DNA of 64,000 nt from Bdellovibrio sp. ZAP7 (GTDB lineage: Bacteria; Bdellovibrionota_B; Oligoflexia; Oligoflexales; RGVZ01): contig CAMDKS010000010.1 in assembly GCA_945900755.1 (NCBI GenBank), positions 1-64,000 of the forward strand, in the 5' to 3' direction. The notes under the pieces are model-generated. The model searched no databases, was not told the origin of the DNA, and was given only the letters and a program-made list of their open reading frames with translations. A program made the position numbers and the translations under genes. Below, in pieces: positions 18,899-27,860 of the stretch (its first letter is position 1; each line of letters starts with the position of its first letter).

Positions 18899-19438
18899 AT
18901 GCTAAATTTCGCAACCTACTTACTTGGCCATATTGGAATTTATTTGTCGGCTACACTGTGGAGCCTCTGTTTTCTAGAGTCCGCCAGTTTTGGTGAATCG
19001 TCGGGATCCGCGAATACCACGAATCATGCGATTTCGGTTCATGCCTTAGCCCTTGCCCCGAACGCCGGCGGGCAGAAGGCTTACCGACTCGAGTGGTATC
19101 ATAGTCATCACGCACTGAGTGTCTTCGACAACAAGGCGCTACTTGTCGGAGGTACGACCTTGAAGGGACTTGGGTATAGTTACCGTTTGCCGGTTTGTGA
19201 TGCGGATTGTTTTTGGCAATTTTTTTCTCAGGTTGGGGGCGGTCTTTCCAATGCGGGAGCCTACGGAGAAATATCTTGGGGGATGATTATTCCCTTGCTT
19301 CCGATTTGGTTACCGACCACTGCACCAAGGTACATTCCCGCATTTCGAATTGACGTCGCATCGCAATTTTATTTTGGTCGCCAACGCATTATTTCTTGGA
19401 GCTATCCCTTATGGGCAGGAATGACGGTTTCTTTTTAA
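18899..19438 (+). CDS. Exported, probable outer-membrane protein, paired with the preceding one
   Basis: 179 residues with an N-terminal signal (LLGHIGIYLSATLWSLCF...) and a body of alternating strands that ends in Phe, the usual last residue of outer-membrane barrels. Segments such as LVGGTTLKGLGYSYRL and GGGLSNAGAYGEISWGM parallel the layout of the neighbour at 18329, suggesting a related or interacting pair. The last 28 bases overlap the start of the protease gene in another frame. Function unknown. Confidence 0.68.
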   Translation: MLNFATYLLGHIGIYLSATLWSLCFLESASFGESSGSANTTNHAISVHALALAPNAGGQKAYRLEWYHSHHALSVFDNKALLVGGTTLKGLGYSYRLPVCDADCFWQFFSQVGGGLSNAGAYGEISWGMIIPLLPIWLPTTAPRYIPAFRIDVASQFYFGRQRIISWSYPLWAGMTVSF

Positions 19439-20139
19439 TTCTAAGGGTGAGTGCCCTCTTAGGCTCCCTTGGCTTTTGGGGCATGGCTATGGCATATCCA
19501 ACACCAATTGATGTCGACGGCTCGTTGCATGTTTGGCCGATTACGGCGGAGGCGCCTACTGTTTATTATGAAATTGTGGTCACCGACGAGGCCCTTAGAC
19601 CGGCCATTACTATTATTACCACCGCATCAGCCAAACTTTGGACCGACGTACACCATTCTGCCCTTACGCTTGCCCCAGCCCCAGAAGGCACCGTCCCACA
19701 AATTACTCTATACTTCGATAATTCGATCGATGGTGGAGATATGGCGGCTGGCTATACCCTCTTTGATCAGGTGGAAAATGATAAACCGGTGCACTGTAGT
19801 ATACATATTGCTGCAAACTCCAACTCGATTGGAAACCTCGATAAAACAACACTTCATGAATTGGGCCACAGCATAGGGCTCGGCCATAGTCTAATTCCTA
19901 GGTCAATTATGAGCTATGAATTGGGGGTCAATGAATTTGCTCTGTCCATTGACGATGAAGCGGCGATTTCTAGGTTATATCCCACGGATTCGAATCATTC
20001 CGAATTAGCCCCTGGCTGCTCCATAAACGGCACCTCGCAGCACCCAGGTAACCGGTTATTATGGCTACTATTTCTATTTGCCCCGTGGCCCCTCTCTTTT
20101 TTGAGAATAGCCTTGCAGAACGACACACGGATCGTATAA
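19411..20139 (+). CDS. Matrixin-like secreted zinc metalloprotease with C-terminal sorting-type tail
   Basis: 242 residues. ATG at 19411 with GGAG nine bases before; a TTG five codons upstream is also possible. The first 35 residues are a signal peptide (...GMAMA). The catalytic zinc motif HELGHSIGLGH (HExxHxxGxxH) is followed by the Met-turn SIMSYE, placing it in the M10/metzincin group. Unusually, the end reads APGCSING, then a polar spacer, a hydrophobic helix LLWLLFLFAP and a few polar residues, resembling the Cys plus transmembrane sorting tails (MYXO-CTERM/GlyGly-CTERM style) of surface proteins in related bacteria. The enzyme is probably held on the cell surface. Substrate unknown. Confidence 0.8.
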   Translation: MGRNDGFFLILRVSALLGSLGFWGMAMAYPTPIDVDGSLHVWPITAEAPTVYYEIVVTDEALRPAITIITTASAKLWTDVHHSALTLAPAPEGTVPQITLYFDNSIDGGDMAAGYTLFDQVENDKPVHCSIHIAANSNSIGNLDKTTLHELGHSIGLGHSLIPRSIMSYELGVNEFALSIDDEAAISRLYPTDSNHSELAPGCSINGTSQHPGNRLLWLLFLFAPWPLSFLRIALQNDTRIV

Positions 20140-20233
20140 AAGGAGCTTGGGTGGACGTTCATAGGATGTCTAGAATTTAAGTGAATATTCGATATTTTTT
20201 TATAGCCCTTTTTCAATAAGGCAACAAACCTCA

Positions 20234-21328
20234 ATGCAATCTGCTCAAGTGCCGCTTCCGCCGCACATTGCCAACCTAACTGATCTTGAGGCTCACGCAG
20301 TTGTGACTAGCGCTAAAGCCAAGCTTGGCTCGAGTGTTGTGGTCTTAGGTCATCACTACCAACAAGACGACGTTATTGCTCATGCCGATTTCACGGGTGA
20401 CAGTTTAAAGCTGGCTAGAATCGCAAGGGATTCCACGGCCGAAAATATCATTTTTTGTGGCGTGCATTTTATGGCCGAAGCCGCCGATATGTTAACGGGT
20501 GGCAAGCGTTTTGTGTCCCTGCCTGATCTAGGGGCTGGCTGTGATATGGCTGACATGGCCGAAGTTCGCGACGTCCAAGACAGCTGGAATGATGCGCTCA
20601 AGGCCGGAGCCCAAGACATTATTCCGGTCACCTATATTAATTCCTCGGCAGCCCTGAAAGCTTTTGTTGGTAAAAACGGCGGCATTATTTGCACGTCGTC
20701 CAACGCTAAAGCGGTGATCCAGTGGGCCCTAGAAAATGGCAGCCATGTTTTTTTCTTTCCCGACCAGCATCTTGGTAGAAACGTGGCGAAGGGCATGGGC
20801 CTGGACGTTTCAAGTGACATGCTTTTGTGGGATCCGAAAAAACCACTTGGCGGGAACGATAAAGCCACTCTTCTTGCCAAGAAAATTTGGTTGTGGAAGG
20901 GGCACTGTCCAGTACACGCACTTTTTTCGGTGCATCAAGTTAAGAAAATCCGCGAAGCCGCGCCGGAAACAACCATTATCGTACATCCGGAATGTGCCAT
21001 GGAAATCGTCGACATTTCTGACATGTGGGGCTCAACCGATTTTATTATCAAAACCATTGAAGCCGCGGCCGCTGGTAGTAAATGGGCCGTTGGCACCGAA
21101 AAGAGGTTAGTCGAACGCCTAGCCAAACAACATCCCGACAAAACCATCACGAGCCTTAATCCGTTTACTTGTCTGTGCAGCACCATGAACCGCATTAGTC
21201 TGCACAATTTGGCCTGGGTTTTAGAAGGATTGGCTGAACGGGGCGAACGCTATAATCAAATTAGCGTGGATCAGGTTACGGCTCAAAACTCAAATCTCGC
21301 CTTGGGACGAATGTTTGATCTGAGCTAA
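20234..21328 (+). CDS. nadA: Quinolinate synthase
   Basis: Condenses iminoaspartate with dihydroxyacetone phosphate to quinolinate, the second step of de novo NAD synthesis, using one [4Fe-4S] cluster. Characteristic segments: GHHYQQDDV, CGVHFMAEAADML, a central HPECAME and NPFTCLCSTMNR; the Cys in these three regions are the likely cluster ligands. At 364 residues it is slightly longer than the E. coli protein (347). The gene pairs with a cysteine desulfurase 18 bases downstream. nadB and nadC are not in the window. The ribosome site is weak (AAGG 13 bases upstream). Confidence 0.93.
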   Translation: MQSAQVPLPPHIANLTDLEAHAVVTSAKAKLGSSVVVLGHHYQQDDVIAHADFTGDSLKLARIARDSTAENIIFCGVHFMAEAADMLTGGKRFVSLPDLGAGCDMADMAEVRDVQDSWNDALKAGAQDIIPVTYINSSAALKAFVGKNGGIICTSSNAKAVIQWALENGSHVFFFPDQHLGRNVAKGMGLDVSSDMLLWDPKKPLGGNDKATLLAKKIWLWKGHCPVHALFSVHQVKKIREAAPETTIIVHPECAMEIVDISDMWGSTDFIIKTIEAAAAGSKWAVGTEKRLVERLAKQHPDKTITSLNPFTCLCSTMNRISLHNLAWVLEGLAERGERYNQISVDQVTAQNSNLALGRMFDLS

Positions 21329-21346
21329 TAGAATAGGGGCCCTGAT

Positions 21347-22507
21347 ATGTATTACTTGGATCATTGCGGCTCTACACCTTTAGCTACCGAGGTCAAGGAG
21401 TCGATCCTTGCGTTTCTCAATGCGGATGGGTTTGGTAATCCGTCTGCCGTGCATCACGAAGTCGGACAAAAGGCCGGCCTTGCCGTAGCAGAAGCGCGCG
21501 ACTCTATAGCAAAAGCCTTGGGCGCAAATCCCACTGAAATAATTTTCACGTCTGGCGCCACCGAAGCGAATAATTTACTCCTTTGGGGCTTCGCACTTAG
21601 ATACCGCGCTCAAGGGTGCCACATTATTTTCGGAGCAACCGAACACAAAAGTATTTACGACACGGCCCTGGCCCTATCAGAGCTTGAGGGGGTCTCGGTT
21701 TTCGAGGCGCCCGTGGACCAGTCAGGCGTTTTAAACCTAGAGCATCTGAAAAAGCAACTGATCGACCTAGAGGGCAAGCCGACTCTCGTGGCTGTCATGC
21801 ACATGAATAATGAAATTCCTGCTCGGCACCCCGTAGAAGACATTTCGCGATTATGCGTGCAGTACGGTGCTTTTTTTCACTGCGACGGAGTTCAAGGGTA
21901 TGTTCGAGAAAAAATAGATTTCTCCCTCGGTATATATGGCAGCTACGTTATCAGCACGCATAAAATATATGGGCCTAAGGGAATGGGGATTTTAGTCCTT
22001 GGTCGCGGCCCGTTGTCAGCTCGCGTATTACCGCCGTATCACGGGGGCCAACAAGAGTTCGGCTTGAGGCCTGGCACCTTAAACACGTTGGCTATCGTCG
22101 CGGGGGCTGCCTGCATTTCGCTGCACGAACAAGCGAGAGAAAAGCGCACGCGGCACATGAATGAGTGTGCGCGCGTATTTGTAGAGACTTTGTCCGCTCT
22201 GTCCTCTTTGTTTCAATTAACAATCCCCATGAATGAAAAAGTCCCAGGCCTTGTTAATTTTTATTTTGATGGAGTAGATGCCCCCACGTTACTGACGTTT
22301 CTCGGAGATGTTTGCATTAACCGCGGGGCGTCGTGTACGGGTAGCGGCGGTGAAAAATTTAGTCACGTACCACGAGCCCTAGGACTACCTATAGAAGTCC
22401 AAGCCAACGTATTGCGAGCAAGCTTCGGCGACGGAGTGACGGTACAAGAGTCCATAAAGGCCGCTCAAATAATCGCCCGCAGATGTCGAGAAATCCTTGA
22501 GAAGTGA
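21347..22507 (+). CDS. Cysteine desulfurase (NifS/IscS family), likely for NadA cluster assembly
   Basis: A PLP enzyme of 386 residues that takes sulfur from cysteine. Seen: SGATEANN (substrate site), a His that stacks on PLP, the PLP-Lys in STHKIYGPKG, and the catalytic Cys loop RGASCTGSGG. The arrangement is class II NifS/IscS. Because it directly follows nadA, and nadA-associated desulfurases are known to load the NadA cluster, that role is the best guess; it could also serve general Fe-S or tRNA-thiolation needs. A strong terminator for the facing flagellin lies just past its stop. Confidence 0.9.
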   Translation: MYYLDHCGSTPLATEVKESILAFLNADGFGNPSAVHHEVGQKAGLAVAEARDSIAKALGANPTEIIFTSGATEANNLLLWGFALRYRAQGCHIIFGATEHKSIYDTALALSELEGVSVFEAPVDQSGVLNLEHLKKQLIDLEGKPTLVAVMHMNNEIPARHPVEDISRLCVQYGAFFHCDGVQGYVREKIDFSLGIYGSYVISTHKIYGPKGMGILVLGRGPLSARVLPPYHGGQQEFGLRPGTLNTLAIVAGAACISLHEQAREKRTRHMNECARVFVETLSALSSLFQLTIPMNEKVPGLVNFYFDGVDAPTLLTFLGDVCINRGASCTGSGGEKFSHVPRALGLPIEVQANVLRASFGDGVTVQESIKAAQIIARRCREILEK

Positions 22508-22510
22508 AAG

Positions 22511-22536
22511 AAAAAGGCCCCCAAGAAGGGGGCCCC
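22511..22536 (-). terminator. Intrinsic terminator of the downstream flagellin gene
   Basis: Reading the minus strand, a perfect seven-base-pair G/C stem (GGGGGCC pairing with GGCCCCC, five-base loop) is followed by TTTTTC. It lies just beyond the flagellin stop at 22542 and is the clearest terminator in the window. It may also help end the cysteine-desulfurase transcript. Confidence 0.85.
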
Positions 22537-22541
22537 TCTAC

Positions 22542-23465
22542 TTAGCCGCGTAGCAACTGCAATGCAAAATCGCTGTTTGCGTTCGCCTGAGTCAAGACGG
22601 AAACACCGGCTTGAGTCAAGATGCGGTTGGTTGCAAGCTTAGAAGTCTCCGACGCGTAGTCAACGTCACGAATACGGCTCTGAGCGGCCTGTAAGTTTTC
22701 GTTGGTTACGTCGATGTTGGTGATACTGGAGTTCAGTCGAGACTGAACCGATCCAAGTACGGCTCTGTAAGAGGCCATGGAGTCGAGAGCTGAATCCAAA
22801 CGATTGAAGATATCGTTGGTTCCGTCAGGACCCAGGTCGGCCGCACCGCCATCAGAATCACTAGGTAAGATGCTAAGATTTTCATCCAACACCATCGCCA
22901 TGGAATCCCTAAAGGTAGCAAGATCCTTTAGATCGATCGTCAAAATATCTGGATCGGAATCTGGAGTGATGTCTGGAGCGTTTCCTTCTTCATCATTTCC
23001 ACGGTTACTTGCGCCTACGAAAATGCGCATTGGCTTTTGATCATCAACTTTGAGAACTTTTGCTCCGTTGAACTCAGTTGAGTCCATGATACGGCCCACT
23101 TCTTGACGAAGCTGAGTAAATTCCTTGTTTAAGAAGCCACGTTCACGGTTACCGATGGTATCCGATGCTGATTGAGCGGCAAGCTCTCTCATCCTGACGA
23201 CGATGTTTGTTGTCTCGTTGAGACCACCTTCCGCAACCTGAATGTAAGAGATACCGTCGTTGGCGTTACGCTTAGCAACGTCGAGGCTTCGCGTTTTAGC
23301 GCGAATACGCTCACTCACCGCTAATCCCGCGGCATCATCCGCAGATTTGTTAACTCGCTGGCCGCTGGCCAATTTTTCGTATGAATCTCCGAGAGCTTTT
23401 CGGCTTTCACTAACTCGGCGTTGTGCGACTAGAGACTCGATGTTCGTTTTAATTCTAATACCCAT
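22542..23465 (-). CDS. fliC: Flagellin
   Basis: Filament subunit, exported by the flagellar type III system. The conserved D0/D1 helices are at both ends: MGIRIKTNIESL with ADDAAGLAVSERIRAK, and NGISYIQVAEGGLNE at the N side, and RDVDYASE, VLTQAGVSVLTQANA and a final LLRG at the C side. The variable centre is short, typical of slim filaments. 307 residues, with AGGAGG nine bases before the ATG. A second flagellin lies immediately upstream in the same direction, so this may be the distal gene of the pair, separated by a 158-base gap carrying tandem repeats. Confidence 0.95.
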   Translation of the reverse strand: MGIRIKTNIESLVAQRRVSESRKALGDSYEKLASGQRVNKSADDAAGLAVSERIRAKTRSLDVAKRNANDGISYIQVAEGGLNETTNIVVRMRELAAQSASDTIGNRERGFLNKEFTQLRQEVGRIMDSTEFNGAKVLKVDDQKPMRIFVGASNRGNDEEGNAPDITPDSDPDILTIDLKDLATFRDSMAMVLDENLSILPSDSDGGAADLGPDGTNDIFNRLDSALDSMASYRAVLGSVQSRLNSSITNIDVTNENLQAAQSRIRDVDYASETSKLATNRILTQAGVSVLTQANANSDFALQLLRG

Positions 23466-23519
23466 GACTTCAATCCTCCTTGGTGTTGTGTCAGACTAGC
23501 CACCATGGCCGGTCCGTTA

Positions 23520-23591
23520 AAAAACAGTTGAAAAACAGTTGAAAAACAGCTGAAACATTCTAGGTAAAGCAGTGGCTAGAGCAGTGGCTAA
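23520..23591. repeat. Two sets of short tandem repeats between the flagellin genes
   Basis: Three copies of an 11-base unit (AAAAACAGTTG, AAAAACAGTTG, AAAAACAGCTG; 23520-23552) and, further on, two copies of a 12-base unit (AGCAGTGGCTAG, AGCAGTGGCTAA; 23568-23591). On the minus strand they form the leader of the downstream flagellin. The 11-base period is about one DNA turn, suiting repeated protein contacts, but the sets could also be unstable slippage repeats. Confidence 0.7.
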
Positions 23592-23623
23592 ATCCACTAT
23601 CCGTACGAATTTCATAGTCCTAA

Positions 23624-24499
23624 CTAGCGAAGCAACTGAAGCGCTTGCTCTGGCATCGCATTCGCCTGCTGCAACACTGCGGTTGTAGACGAGGTAAGAA
23701 TGCGGTTTTGAGCCAATTCAGCGGTTTCCGAAGCAAAGTCGACATCTTTGATGCGGCTTTTTGCTGTTTCCATGTTTTCTACGTTAACCGAAAGGTTTGA
23801 CAACGCGCTTCCCAGACGACTTTGAACAGAGCCCAATGTGGCTCGCTCGCTAGCGATTTTCGTAAGGGCTTCGTCTAGGACGTTGAGCTTGCCAGAAATG
23901 TCTTCTATGGATGGAGCTGCCTCCTCGGCGGTAGGTCCGATTTCGTTAAGTTTTCCAAGACCTAGATCTTCAGTATTAAATTTCAGGCCAGCCAAATTAA
24001 TGGAGATTGTGTCGGTATTGTCTTCTGGCTTAGTACCATTGGTACCAACTTGAATGACAAACTGCTCACGTTTTTGTTCTTTGTCGAAGATCTTGATTCC
24101 GTTGAACTCCGTAGAGTTACCGATCCGGTCAAGTTCGTCGCCAAGCTGGGTGTACTCTCTATTGAGGTAACCTCGCTCTTTGTCGCCAAGCGTATCCGTT
24201 GCCGATTGAACGGTTAATTCCCGAAGCCGAATCAAGATGTTAGTCATCTCGTTCATGCTACCTTCTGCTACCTGAACCATAGAGACCGCGTCGTTCGCAT
24301 TACGTTTAGCAACGTTGAGACCGCGGATTTTGCCCCTAAGGCTTTCCGAAATCGCCAACCCTGCCGCATCGTCTGCAGACTTGTTGATCCTATAACCAGA
24401 TGACAATCTTTCGAGATTTTTGCTCATTGCGTCACGGTTATCAGCCATGAATCGTTGAGCGGTGATTGCAGACACGTTTGTTCTAATTCGCATTCCCAT
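23624..24499 (-). CDS. fliC: Flagellin, second copy
   Basis: A paralogue of the flagellin at 22542: 291 residues with the same terminal helices (MGMRIRTNVSAI; KSADDAAGLAISESL; KDVDFASETAELAQNRIL; ending LQLLR). The terminal helices are closely similar while the middle differs, as expected of tandem flagellins that co-assemble or mark filament zones. AAGGAGG precedes the ATG by eight bases. A sigma-28-like promoter sits about 80-105 bases upstream (24579-24605), so this is the promoter-proximal copy. Confidence 0.95.
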   Translation of the reverse strand: MGMRIRTNVSAITAQRFMADNRDAMSKNLERLSSGYRINKSADDAAGLAISESLRGKIRGLNVAKRNANDAVSMVQVAEGSMNEMTNILIRLRELTVQSATDTLGDKERGYLNREYTQLGDELDRIGNSTEFNGIKIFDKEQKREQFVIQVGTNGTKPEDNTDTISINLAGLKFNTEDLGLGKLNEIGPTAEEAAPSIEDISGKLNVLDEALTKIASERATLGSVQSRLGSALSNLSVNVENMETAKSRIKDVDFASETAELAQNRILTSSTTAVLQQANAMPEQALQLLR

Positions 24500-24578
24500 G
24501 ATAAATCCTCCTTGAATTCATTTACATTACTGGGCACTCTGTCCCAGCGCACGTTCCACCCTGGAACTTGCAAGAGAG

Positions 24579-24605
24579 GTGTCGCCAATTTGGTTAAAAA
24601 CTTTA
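24579..24605 (-). promoter_or_regulatory. Sigma-28-type flagellar promoter
   Basis: On the minus strand TAAAGTTT (24598-24605), an 11-base spacer and GGCGACAC (24579-24586) match the sigma-28 (FliA) consensus TAAAGTTT-N11-GCCGATAA at all eight -35 positions and five of eight -10 positions, with exact spacing. It lies upstream of the first flagellin start at 24499. Confidence 0.7.
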
Positions 24606-24659
24606 ATTTTATTTTAGCAATCGACAAGTTAGACCGGCTTGTCCAAGAAGGTTCGGTAC

Positions 24660-25637
24660 TTGGCTACTTATTCGAATAATTTCGCTGGTTTATGGTCTTT
24701 AACGGGACACAAAATTTCTCACTTTTGTTTGGAAAATCAGAGGCTTGCCCTTGGCGTGTCGGGAGGTGCTGATTCTATTGGCCTTTTTCACACTTTTTGC
24801 TCATTACTCAAACAAAAAAAAATATTTCATTTGGTCGTTTTCCATATTAATTTTGGTCTCCGTGGGGCCGAATCCGACGGCGATGAATCCTTTGTTCGCG
24901 ATCTTTGTGCCTCCAAAAACATCCCTTTTGAGGTTTTTGGGCCAAAAACACCTATTTTGACTGGAATTCAAGAATCCGCCCGAAATTTTCGATTAGACGT
25001 GCAAAAGATTTATCTTGAGCAAGGATATAAAATTGCACTCGCACATAATTGTGACGACATTGCAGAAAATGTTTTGTTGAGACTCGCCCGCGGAAGTTCT
25101 ATCGAAAGTGCTGCAGGCATGCATTATTATGATGGTGAAATTTTTCGCCCCTGGTTATCAATCACGCGTGCAAAAATTCGATTGTACCTCACTGAAGAAA
25201 ATATTCTTTGGAGAGAAGACTCTTCTAACGAGACGGTGCGCTACTCACGAAATAAAATTCGACACGAGGTCATGCCTGTTCTTGAGGGACTCTTTCCTGG
25301 GGCGGCGTCGCGAATCACACAGTCATTTTTAGCCCAAGCTCCCAGTAGCGCTACGCCCTCTGAAAATACCCCAAGTGAACCGGCGCTACCGAATGGTCCT
25401 ATCCTAATGAGCACGTTCGCGGCGGCAGCCAGCCACACCATTAATAGAATGGTGCATCGGTTTTTAGAAGACCACTACGACGGCCGCTCACCGGTCAACC
25501 GAGATGTCATCGGCCAAATCTCGACTGCCATCCACAGGATGTCCACAGGCCTAGACGGCGTCCCTCGGCAGTTTTCCCTACCAAACGGCAAGCTTTTGCG
25601 GCTAAATGTCGGTGAAGTGTCGCTTGAAACGCCATAA
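24660..25637 (+). CDS. tilS: tRNA(Ile)-lysidine synthetase
   Basis: Modifies the wobble cytidine of tRNA-Ile(CAU) so it reads AUA. The PP-loop SGGADS at residues 34-39, HINFGLRG, AHNCDDIAEN and RYSRNKIRHEVMP are all present. There is no ATG start: an in-frame stop at 24630 excludes longer forms, and TTG at 24660 is chosen because AAGAAGG lies eight bases upstream; TTG at 24639 is the alternative. At 325 residues the C-terminal tRNA-binding part is shorter than in E. coli (432). Divergent from the flagellins and followed by ftsH. Confidence 0.88.
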   Translation: MATYSNNFAGLWSLTGHKISHFCLENQRLALGVSGGADSIGLFHTFCSLLKQKKIFHLVVFHINFGLRGAESDGDESFVRDLCASKNIPFEVFGPKTPILTGIQESARNFRLDVQKIYLEQGYKIALAHNCDDIAENVLLRLARGSSIESAAGMHYYDGEIFRPWLSITRAKIRLYLTEENILWREDSSNETVRYSRNKIRHEVMPVLEGLFPGAASRITQSFLAQAPSSATPSENTPSEPALPNGPILMSTFAAAASHTINRMVHRFLEDHYDGRSPVNRDVIGQISTAIHRMSTGLDGVPRQFSLPNGKLLRLNVGEVSLETP

Positions 25638-25705
25638 ATCACAGACAACTTACTAATTTTAGAGAATTATTTGGCCAAAATAGCAAATTCAGTGGTAATT
25701 TTAGG

Positions 25706-25735
25706 GTCAATTCCCGAATTAATTCGGGAATTGAC
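25706..25735. repeat. 30-bp perfect palindrome upstream of ftsH
   Basis: GTCAATTCCCGAATT is followed directly by its exact complement, giving an uninterrupted 30-base-pair dyad in the 208-base gap between tilS and ftsH. With no loop and no T-tract it is a poor terminator; an operator for a dimeric regulator is more likely. Confidence 0.85.
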
Positions 25736-25845
25736 GTGAGAGTTAATTGTGATCTAGGCATTCTTTACACTTTGGCGCACGAAATAATTTGTGGGACAAT
25801 TAAGACAATAGACGACCGCTAGAAACGTTATTAGGAGATTTTTTT

Positions 25846-27822
25846 ATGGCCAAGCTCCCGAGTAAGCAACCCAATCAAACTAAAATGACACTTTTAATTG
25901 GAGCGTTGCTCCTAGGATTTTTACTTCTTCACTTGTTGGTCAAGCCAACCGAGGAACAAAAGTCCGTTAAGTTTTCAGAATTCTTGACCGCCGTTAAGCT
26001 TCCTGCTGGCGATCAAAACAAAGTCGTAGAGGTGACCTTTCGCGAAAATACGATCACGGCTATTCGCACAGATAAGAGCACGTTTCAAACATTCGGACCA
26101 GTCGATGCAGATCTACGCAAAGAATTGCAAGCGGCAGGCGTAAGCGTAAACTATGAGGCTGCCGAAGAGGCAAGCTGGTGGAAATCACTGCTCATCAACA
26201 GCCTGCCCATGCTTCTATTGTTATTTTTGTTTTTGTTTTTTATGCGTCAGGTTCAAGCCGGCGGAGGCAAGGCCATGAGCTTCGGCAAAAGCCGCGCTAA
26301 GATGCTCACCGATAGCACTCCAAAATTAACCTTTAAAGATATTTGTGGAATCGACGAGGCCAAACAAGAGCTCGAAGAAATTATCGACTTCTTGAAAGAT
26401 CCCAAAAAATTTACAAAGCTTGGCGGCCGTATTCCTAAGGGCGTCCTTTTAATTGGCTCCCCGGGCACCGGGAAAACGATCCTTGCTAAAGCCATTGCCG
26501 GCGAGGCTGGTGTACCGTTTTTTAGCATCTCAGGCTCCGAATTCGTAGAGATGTTTGTGGGCGTGGGAGCGAGCCGAGTTCGAGATTTGTTCGAGCAAGC
26601 AAAACGCCATGCTCCCTGCATTGTGTTCATCGATGAAATTGATGCTGTGGGTCGCCACCGCGGAGCCGGCCTTGGCGGCGGCCATGACGAGCGTGAACAA
26701 ACTCTTAACCAATTACTGGTCGAAATGGACGGGTTTGAGGGCAATGACGGGGTCATTATTATTGCCGCCACTAACCGCCCAGACGTACTAGATCCCGCAC
26801 TTCTTCGTCCAGGCCGCTTTGATCGACGCGTTGTAGTGCCGAAGCCTGATGTTCGAGGACGCGAGGGCGTATTGACCGTACACTGTAAAAAAGTACCGCT
26901 CGCGACAGATGTTCGTTTGGCCGTTATCGCTCAAGGCACGCCGGGATTTTCCGGAGCTGATCTAGAAAATTTGGTGAACGAGGCCGCGTTGATTGCTGCT
27001 CGTGGCGACTGCAAAGAAGTGACCATGAATCATTTTGAATTAGCAAAAGACAAAATTTTGATGGGGCCTGAGCGCCGAAGTTTAATCATGAATGAAGACG
27101 AAAAGAAAAATACGGCGTACCACGAAGCCGGGCATGCGTTAGTTGGCATGTTAGTAGGGCACGTTGATCCCGTACATAAAATGAGTATTATTCCTCGCGG
27201 TCAAGCGTTAGGCGTCACCATCATGCTTCCTGATGAAGACCGTTTAACCATCTCGAAAGAATATGCGGAAGGCATGATCGCCTATGCCATGGGCGGACGA
27301 GCTGCCGAAGAACTCGTGTTTAATCGGCAGACTACAGGTGCCGGTGACGACATCAATAAGGCGACAGACATCGCTCGAAAAATGGTTTGTCACTGGGGCA
27401 TGAGCGAGAAAATGGGGCCCCTAGCCTTTGGCAAAAAAGAGGGTGGGGAAGTGTTCCTTGGACGCGAGATGACTCAAGCCCGAGGCTACTCCGAGCGTGT
27501 TGCTGAAGAGATCGACGGCGAAATCCACCGTCTCGTCTCCGCAGGCGCTAAGCAAGCCTTTAAAATTCTGAAAGATAACGCCGAGAAACTGGAAATTTTG
27601 GCCGAAGCTCTTTTGATCAAAGAGACCATCGACGGTAGTGAAATCCGCAGAGTTCTAAACGGCGAACAACTCTTGACCGACGCCGATCGCGCCCAGTATG
27701 AAGACACTCGCCGCAAAGCCAAAGAGTCTCGTGCCCAAAGAGCCTCAGAATTAGCACGACCAGTTCGTGCTGCGGATGCCGATACGGCCATAACTCCGAT
27801 GACTCCTGAACTTGCGACTTAA
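25846..27822 (+). CDS. ftsH: Membrane ATP-dependent zinc protease FtsH
   Basis: Degrades unassembled membrane and certain regulatory proteins. Two transmembrane helices (about 13-30 and 112-132) flank a small periplasmic domain. The AAA+ module has Walker A GSPGTGKT at 204-211, Walker B and the second region of homology ([20 protein letters not shown]). The protease site HEAGH is at 426-430. Length 658 residues, normal for the family. The gene lies between tilS and folP in an order often seen in bacteria. A perfect palindrome sits in the upstream gap and may regulate it. Confidence 0.97.
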   Translation: MAKLPSKQPNQTKMTLLIGALLLGFLLLHLLVKPTEEQKSVKFSEFLTAVKLPAGDQNKVVEVTFRENTITAIRTDKSTFQTFGPVDADLRKELQAAGVSVNYEAAEEASWWKSLLINSLPMLLLLFLFLFFMRQVQAGGGKAMSFGKSRAKMLTDSTPKLTFKDICGIDEAKQELEEIIDFLKDPKKFTKLGGRIPKGVLLIGSPGTGKTILAKAIAGEAGVPFFSISGSEFVEMFVGVGASRVRDLFEQAKRHAPCIVFIDEIDAVGRHRGAGLGGGHDEREQTLNQLLVEMDGFEGNDGVIIIAATNRPDVLDPALLRPGRFDRRVVVPKPDVRGREGVLTVHCKKVPLATDVRLAVIAQGTPGFSGADLENLVNEAALIAARGDCKEVTMNHFELAKDKILMGPERRSLIMNEDEKKNTAYHEAGHALVGMLVGHVDPVHKMSIIPRGQALGVTIMLPDEDRLTISKEYAEGMIAYAMGGRAAEELVFNRQTTGAGDDINKATDIARKMVCHWGMSEKMGPLAFGKKEGGEVFLGREMTQARGYSERVAEEIDGEIHRLVSAGAKQAFKILKDNAEKLEILAEALLIKETIDGSEIRRVLNGEQLLTDADRAQYEDTRRKAKESRAQRASELARPVRAADADTAITPMTPELAT

Positions 27823-27860
27823 AGTCCAAATAACCGGTGCCAGACCGAAGTAATGTAGTT

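Noticed and set aside
24455-24679. Plus-strand ORF between flagellin and tilS
   Set aside because: Overlaps the flagellin start and sigma-28 promoter in antisense; no coding features.
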